Source: Planctomycetota bacterium (GTDB lineage Bacteria; Planctomycetota; B129-G9). Taken from it: 8,959 bases of DNA. Made by a program: the position numbers and the translations under genes. The stretch is taken from contig JAUWEX010000033.1 in assembly GCA_030607235.1 (NCBI GenBank), forward strand, positions 1 to 8,959, in the 5' to 3' direction. Shown piece after piece: positions 5,694-8,959 of the stretch. The notes below the pieces were generated by a model. It made no database searches. It was not told where the DNA came from and worked only from the letters and a program-made list of their open reading frames with translations. Each line of letters starts with the position of its first letter. Within the stretch, counting starts at the first letter, position 1.

Positions 5694-6878
5694 TTAATAA
5701 TCCAGCGAATCGATGGCTTTCCGTCGGGAGGCCGGGAAGAGGTGTTGATAGCGACGGCGTATCTCTTCGGTCTGATGTCCCATGAAGTGGTCGATGATGC
5801 GCTGATCCACGCCGAGCGCCGCAAGATTGCTTGCAAACGAATGCCGGAAGCAGTGAAAGCCGATCCCTTCGAACGATGTTCCGGCTATCAGATTTTTGAA
5901 TTGCCGGTAGGCGCTGTCCTGATCCCAGTATCCGGATTGATTGTTACTGAAAACGTATTTGCCCTTCTTGGACGTCTTGTGGAGTTTTTTCAGGATGGGG
6001 AGCAGTTTGGGGTGGATGTCGATATCGCGACCGGTGAATTCCACGCTCGAGGACTGTTTCCTGCTACGCACGAGTATCTTTTTTCGTTTCAGATCGACAT
6101 CTTTCCATTCCAGAGAGAGCGCCTCACCGCGCCGCATTCCGGTATATGCAAGAAGGGCGATTAATGGGTGTAAGGGACTGCGTTTGGAAAGTTTAAGCAG
6201 TTCCGTAATTTCATCCATTTTCAGGTAGCGGAATCGCATTAAGTCTTTTTCCTCTTTATCCGTCAAGCCGCCTCGCTTGATCTGCTCGTTAATTTCCGGT
6301 CTGGTCATGAATCTGTGGGGAACCCCGGCTTTTTTGAAACGGTGACCGGGGTTGATCGGATTGTTGTTATACAGATCGCGCTCGATCGCGAACCGGAACA
6401 TCTGGCTGATAGTCTGCAATTCCTTGTTGACCGTGTTCGGGCCGACCGATTCCCGACGCCAGACGACGTATTCATCGATAATCGAACTCGTAATTCCAGA
6501 GATCGCGAGTTTCGCATCATCCCCCAGAAAAGCCAGAAAATGACGAAGGTGAATCTGTTCGGTTTTGTACGAAGATGTTGCTTTGCGAGATTGCGCAGTT
6601 TTCAGATAAATGCTCGCAGTATCAAAAAGCGAATTGGATATTGAGCGTTTCGTTTCAAGCCTCATTTTGGGCTTGCCAATGAGAATGAAGTCTCCGATGT
6701 CCTCATAAGGCGGGATTTCCAGGACGCCTGTTGTGATTAAATGCATATTCTGCTCGACACGGTTTTTGGCGTGAAGTGCTTCTTTTTTGGAGGAAGTTTT
6801 TAGGGCGCGAAAAAACTGTTTTCCCCGAAAGGAAAATTTTACGTGAAAATGTTTTCCGCGACGATGGATGCTAGCCAT
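5694..6878 (-). CDS. int: Tyrosine recombinase / integrase
   Basis: A 394-residue phage-type tyrosine recombinase catalysing integration and excision of the element at the tRNA gene. The catalytic set is complete, numbered from the chosen start: Arg249 (TGMRRGEAL), Lys274 in the beta-hairpin (VRSRKQSS), His342-x-x-Arg345 (HCFRHSFAS), His368 (DHFMGHQT) and nucleophile Tyr377 (RRRYQHLF). The N-terminal 60 residues (MASIHRRGKHFHVKFSFRG) resemble an arm-binding domain, followed by a SAM-like core-binding domain at about residues 90-180 and the catalytic domain from about 215. The frame can extend 12 codons upstream to 6914, but ATG at 6878 has a GAGGTG ribosome binding site at 6883-6888 and begins the conserved text. 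It is oriented away from the tRNA and convergent with the HTH gene. Confidence 0.95.
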   Translation of the reverse strand: MASIHRRGKHFHVKFSFRGKQFFRALKTSSKKEALHAKNRVEQNMHLITTGVLEIPPYEDIGDFILIGKPKMRLETKRSISNSLFDTASIYLKTAQSRKATSSYKTEQIHLRHFLAFLGDDAKLAISGITSSIIDEYVVWRRESVGPNTVNKELQTISQMFRFAIERDLYNNNPINPGHRFKKAGVPHRFMTRPEINEQIKRGGLTDKEEKDLMRFRYLKMDEITELLKLSKRSPLHPLIALLAYTGMRRGEALSLEWKDVDLKRKKILVRSRKQSSSVEFTGRDIDIHPKLLPILKKLHKTSKKGKYVFSNNQSGYWDQDSAYRQFKNLIAGTSFEGIGFHCFRHSFASNLAALGVDQRIIDHFMGHQTEEIRRRYQHLFPASRRKAIDSLDY

Positions 6879-6882
6879 ACTA

Positions 6883-6888
6883 CACCTC
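6883..6888 (-). promoter_or_regulatory. Ribosome binding site of the recombinase gene
   Basis: GAGGTG on the minus strand lies 4 bases from ATG at 6878. It selects this start over the in-frame ATG at 6914. Confidence 0.6.
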
Positions 6889-6893
6889 AGAAC

Positions 6894-6949
6894 GCAATAT
6901 CCAACACGATGCAATGTACATGCAATATGGTATCAAAACTGTATCAAAA
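6894..6949. repeat. Helically phased short direct repeats between recombinase and tRNA
   Basis: ATGCAAT occurs at 6909-6915 and 6920-6926, with a third GCAAT core at 6894-6898. GTATCAAAA occurs at 6930-6938 and 6941-6949. Both exact pairs have an 11-base period, about one DNA turn, so bound proteins would lie on one face. ATGTACAT at 6914-6921 is a perfect palindrome. The location beside the attachment site suggests arm-type integrase sites or sites for the HTH protein. The repeats also cover the recombinase promoter, which implies autoregulation. Confidence 0.5.
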
Positions 6950-6955
6950 AGTCAA
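6927..6955 (-). promoter_or_regulatory. Predicted sigma70-type promoter of the recombinase gene
   Basis: On the minus strand, TTGACT (6955-6950) is followed after 17 bases by TACCAT (6932-6927), with a TGA just before it that makes an extended -10 element. This leaves a short untranslated leader before ATG at 6878. The spacer is filled by the GTATCAAAA repeat pair. Confidence 0.55.
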
Positions 6956-6962
6956 ATGCCGA

Positions 6963-7017
6963 CAAAACAAAAGAACCGCAGGGTTGCGAGTTGTGCTCGT
7001 AAGTCCTTGCGGTTCTT
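6963..7017 (-). terminator. Rho-independent terminator downstream of tRNA-Leu
   Basis: AAGAACCGCA (6971-6980) pairs perfectly with TGCGGTTCTT (7008-7017). The stem continues through GGG against CCT, and an inner CGAG/CTCG hairpin (6987-6999) caps it. On the minus strand the stem is followed by TTGTTTTGTC. It would end tRNA transcription and insulate the recombinase gene from tRNA read-through. If strand exchange occurs in the tRNA 3' end, this terminator is element-borne. Confidence 0.75.
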
Positions 7018-7026
7018 ATTGTTGTC

Positions 7027-7060
7027 TGGTGCGAGAGGGGGGACTCGAACCCCCATGAGG
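7027..7060 (-). other. Probable attachment site at the tRNA-Leu 3' end
   Basis: This covers the T arm, acceptor 3' strand and CCA of the tRNA, the usual crossover segment for tRNA-targeting tyrosine recombinases. The tRNA is intact, so the element must restore its 3' end. The exact core cannot be set without the second attachment copy, which is not in this window. Confidence 0.45.
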
Positions 7061-7113
7061 TAAAACCTCACTAGGCCCTCAACCTAGCGCGTCTGCCATT
7101 CCGCCACTCTCGC
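7027..7113 (-). tRNA. tRNA-Leu (anticodon GAG), CCA encoded
   Basis: Read on the minus strand, a 7-bp acceptor stem GCGAGAG (7113-7107) pairs with CTCTCGC (7037-7031), followed by A and encoded CCA ending at 7027. The D arm contains GCGGAATGGCAGACGC. The anticodon arm is CTAGG-TTGAGGG-CCTAG, giving anticodon GAG for CUC/CUU leucine codons. A long variable arm with a TGAGG/CCTCA stem marks it as a class II tRNA, and the T arm has GGTTCGAGTCC. All stems are complete, so the gene remains functional despite the neighbouring element. Confidence 0.97.
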
Positions 7114-7128
7114 GCAACTTGGGCGGCT

Positions 7129-7156
7129 ATTCTAACCGCCTTTGGGGTTTTGTCAA
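7129..7156 (-). promoter_or_regulatory. Predicted sigma70 promoter of tRNA-Leu
   Basis: On the minus strand a perfect TTGACA (7156-7151) is followed after 16 bases by TAGAAT (7134-7129), 15 bases before the tRNA 5' end at 7113. It lies on the host side of the junction, so insertion of the element left it untouched. Confidence 0.75.
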
Positions 7157-7249
7157 CGTCGGGCTTGCCTTTTTTGGGCGCTTTTGCCGCGCGTTCTCGA
7201 CCGCGCAGCATTGACAATCCGCCGCGGTTGTGATAGGAATTTTCCCATC

Positions 7250-8143
7250 ATGGATTACGAAAGAAAATACGACGCGACCGTGCTTGTCTCGATTTGCAAT
7301 CGTCCGGATTACGTTGAGCCTTTTCTCGACGCCTTCGCCGCGCAGACCTGCCCCGCGGACCGCTTCGAGATCATCGTCGTCGACGATTCCGGCAAGGACG
7401 GCTACGACGTGAACAAGCGCGTCATCGAAGCAATCAAGGGCAAATATGGTTTCGATATCCGCTACTTCGTTACCGGCCTGCCCAAAGACGTATACGGCAA
7501 CACCGTCGCGCGCAACATCGGCCTGGCTGCGTCGCGCTCCGATCTGATCATTTGCATTGACGATGACTGCTTGGCGCACACCCATTTTGTCGAGAAGCAT
7601 ATAGAGGAACACCGCAAAGCCGATAGGGTTATCGTTAGCGGTGTGCGTGTGATTGATAAAGCAAAACTCGCCCAGCCCCTTCCGGTTGAAGTAGACGATC
7701 CTAAAAGCATGCGACATATCGAGAAGTACCGGACAAATTCGATAGGTGCGGGGGCATTTCTGGGTGCTAATGCCTCAATGAAAAAAAAACACCTGGAGAG
7801 AATTGGCGGCTGGAACGAGAATCTCGCCAACCGCAACGAATACGGCTATACAGATAGAGAACTCGGCATGCGCTTGCTGGGATTGGACTTGCGTGTCGTG
7901 CTGTGCGTAGACGCAATAATATATCACCGACCGACAGAAAATGAGGTGGTGCAGTTTCGCAAAAAGAACAAGAGCGCCGACCGAGCCCACAGCCGCTTCA
8001 AGCGCATCCAGCGCATCTACAAGGCCAAGCGCATCCTCGCGGCGATTTTGCGGTGCGTGCCCGTTGCCGGAAAGGACTGGGCGACCGAACTGCTCAAACC
8101 CAAACGCGTCTACACCTCGTCATGCCCGAAAAAGCAAAATTAA
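7250..8143 (+). CDS. Family 2 (GT-A fold) glycosyltransferase
   Basis: A 297-residue cytoplasmic glycosyltransferase that would move a sugar from a nucleotide donor to a polysaccharide or lipid-linked acceptor. The N-terminal half has the GT2 Rossmann-like start (ATVLVSICNRPDYVEPFL), Asp45-Asp46 (IIVVDDSG), ARNIGLAASRSDLI, and the metal-binding ICIDDDC at Asp104-Asp106. Residues 184-210 (RIGGWNENL, YGYTDRELGMRL) give the acceptor-side acidic residues of the fold. ATG at 7250 is preferred over an upstream ATG at 7142 because AGGAA at 7235-7239 precedes it and the extension does not read like the family. The gene overlaps the next glycosyltransferase by 22 bases. Its middle (about 7590-7960) is richer in AT-ending, AGA and ATA codons than both flanks, and it contains nine consecutive A at 7781-7789. 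The exact sugar is unknown. Confidence 0.88.
   Translation: MDYERKYDATVLVSICNRPDYVEPFLDAFAAQTCPADRFEIIVVDDSGKDGYDVNKRVIEAIKGKYGFDIRYFVTGLPKDVYGNTVARNIGLAASRSDLIICIDDDCLAHTHFVEKHIEEHRKADRVIVSGVRVIDKAKLAQPLPVEVDDPKSMRHIEKYRTNSIGAGAFLGANASMKKKHLERIGGWNENLANRNEYGYTDRELGMRLLGLDLRVVLCVDAIIYHRPTENEVVQFRKKNKSADRAHSRFKRIQRIYKAKRILAAILRCVPVAGKDWATELLKPKRVYTSSCPKKQN
7781..7789. repeat. A9 homopolymer inside the GT2 gene
   Basis: Nine consecutive A encode three Lys (AAA AAA AAA) after the Met at residue 177. A gain or loss of one base would shift the frame and truncate the enzyme. Confidence 0.7.
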
Positions 8144-8959
8144 AAATAGCGGCCCTCCTGCCGCATACCGGTACCTTCGGCGGGGTCCGCCGCTTCATCG
8201 AGATGGGCAACGTTCTGTCGGGACGCGGTTACGATTTCTGCATCTACACGCCCGAAGGCGCCGCGCCGGACTGGATCGAGTATCGCGCTGATACCCGGTC
8301 GCTCGACCGAATCGAATCCGATGCGCCGGATGTGGTTTTGTGCGGGGACGTAGGTCTGTTGCCGCGATTCGTCCAAATAAAAGCCCGGCTAAAAATCATG
8401 AACCTCGTCGGCTCGCGTTTTGCCGGGAAATACCTGAGCAATTTGCGCGATGATATCGTGCTGGTCGGCAATTCGTGCGAGTGGCGCGAATATATGCCGG
8501 GCTGCGAGGGCTATACGATCGCCGGCGGGGTGAACCCGGGAATTTTCAGGCCGATGAACCTGCCGCGCATCGACGAGAGTTTGCGGATTATCTGCTTCGG
8601 GCGCAAATCGAAAAAATACAAGGCGACTTCGCTCGTCGTCGCGGCCTTCCGGCGGCTGCGGCCGCGCAGGGCATTCCGCCTCGTTATGTTCGACAGCGTG
8701 CAATTCAAGAAGCCGTGGTTTTTGCGGGCCGAAGCGCATTGCGGCCTGAGCCAGACGCAACTCGCGGCCCTCTACAACACCGCCGATCTGTTCGTCAGCG
8801 CGGAGTGGGGTGCGGGCTGGTCCAACACCTCTGCCGAGGCGATGGCGTGCGGGTTGCCGGTGGTGTGCACCCCCAGCGGCACAAAGGATTTTGCGATCGA
8901 CGGGGAGACTGCTGTCGTGATTCCGTTTGATTCGCCCGCGGCGATAGTCGACGCGATAT
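8122..8959 (+). CDS. Family 4-like (GT-B fold) glycosyltransferase, 3'-truncated by window edge
   Basis: ATG at 8122 opens a frame that runs without a stop to the window end, giving 279 visible residues. The start (LKIAALLPHTGTFGGVRRFIEMGNVL) is the glycine-containing first loop of a GT-B N-terminal domain. VGNSCEWREY and AGGVNPGIFRPM at about residues 115-145 are the linker to the C-terminal domain. IICFGRKSKKYK at about 156 and GWSNTSAEAMACGLPVV at about 232-248 form the nucleotide-sugar-binding half, with Glu239 in the place of the conserved Glu that contacts the donor. Only the last part of the C-terminal domain is missing. It overlaps the GT2 gene by 22 bases and has no strong ribosome binding site, suggesting coupled translation. 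Together they point to a surface glycan or O-antigen-like cluster. Donor and acceptor are not deducible. Confidence 0.85.
   Translation, partial: MPEKAKLKIAALLPHTGTFGGVRRFIEMGNVLSGRGYDFCIYTPEGAAPDWIEYRADTRSLDRIESDAPDVVLCGDVGLLPRFVQIKARLKIMNLVGSRFAGKYLSNLRDDIVLVGNSCEWREYMPGCEGYTIAGGVNPGIFRPMNLPRIDESLRIICFGRKSKKYKATSLVVAAFRRLRPRRAFRLVMFDSVQFKKPWFLRAEAHCGLSQTQLAALYNTADLFVSAEWGAGWSNTSAEAMACGLPVVCTPSGTKDFAIDGETAVVIPFDSPAAIVDAI

Larger units (their letters stand above)
1..7030. mobile_element. Right-hand portion of a tRNA-Leu-integrated genomic island or integrative element
   Basis: A tyrosine recombinase gene (5694-6878, minus) sits directly downstream of the 3' end of an intact tRNA-Leu gene and is read in the same direction as the tRNA, which is the classical layout of an island integrated in a tRNA 3' end. 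Left of the recombinase lies a continuous plus-strand block with an HTH protein of excisionase type, a phospho-signalling triad, a nuclease and a DNA-translocase-like ATPase. Right of the tRNA the content changes to glycosyltransferases. The left boundary is not in the window: I found no second copy of the tRNA 3' end here. No relaxase, replication gene or transposase is visible, so mobility beyond integration and excision is unproven. Confidence 0.7.

Noticed and set aside
5688..5735. CCGGCCT and AGGCCGG inverted pair at the convergent gene ends as a terminator
   Set aside because: The loop would be about 34 bases and there is no T tract on either strand.
5742..6164. 140-residue plus-strand ORF inside the recombinase gene
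   Set aside because: It is antisense to the conserved catalytic domain of the recombinase and has no ribosome binding site or recognisable family.
1..7026. CRISPR array, insertion sequence or second attachment copy in the element
   Set aside because: I saw no regularly spaced repeats, no transposase and no second copy of the tRNA-Leu 3' end.
7211..7239. TTGACA at 7211-7216 with TAGGAA at 7234-7239 as a GT2 promoter
   Set aside because: The -10 match is poor and overlaps the proposed ribosome binding site, so the transcript would lack it. I do not call it.
7127..7717. 196-residue minus-strand ORF over the GT2 gene and the tRNA promoter
   Set aside because: It is antisense to a clear glycosyltransferase domain in a GC-rich region where long shadow frames are expected.
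8389..8760. 123-residue minus-strand ORF and a 151-residue plus-strand ORF at 8475-8930
   Set aside because: Both are shadows of the GT4 gene, whose frame stays open from 8122 to the window end and carries the family motifs.

Overview
The window comes from a bacterium of moderate GC content with strong AGGAGG-type ribosome binding sites, sigma70-like promoters and a tRNA gene that encodes its own CCA. I cannot name the lineage. It contains the right-hand end of an integrated mobile element (about 1-7030), joined to host chromosome at a tRNA-Leu(GAG) gene (7027-7113, minus). Beyond the tRNA are two host glycosyltransferase genes (7250-8959).

Element cargo, 2-5687, all on the plus strand and very tightly packed: a HerA/VirD4-type ATPase with a C-terminal winged helix (cut by the left edge), a PD-(D/E)XK-like nuclease (ATGA overlap), a 70-aa two-helix membrane protein (11-base overlap), a vWA-domain protein, a PP2C phosphatase, a Ser/Thr-type kinase (19-base overlap), a 112-aa three-helix membrane protein, an 18-codon leader ORF, and a MerR/excisionase-type HTH protein (ATGA overlap). 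Gaps between genes are 10-37 bases, so this looks like one operon whose promoter lies left of the window. The vWA-PP2C-kinase trio has the composition of the TerY-P triad predicted by comparative genomics. Here it shares an operon with a DNA-pumping ATPase and a nuclease, and with small membrane proteins on both sides. I infer a membrane-linked, reversible-phosphorylation switch controlling a DNA-processing machine, for either defence or transfer of the element. No single sequence feature proves the function.

Integration module, 5319-7030: the HTH gene ends 6 bases from the end of a convergent tyrosine recombinase (5694-6878, minus). The recombinase promoter overlaps 11-bp-phased direct repeats. 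A strong hairpin terminator separates it from the tRNA. The tRNA 3' end is the probable attachment site, so the other element end should carry a copy of it outside the window.

Host flank, 7114-8959: the tRNA promoter, then a GT2 and an overlapping GT4 glycosyltransferase, typical of a surface polysaccharide cluster. The GT2 gene has an A9 run and a central block of different codon use, suggesting mosaicism or slippage.
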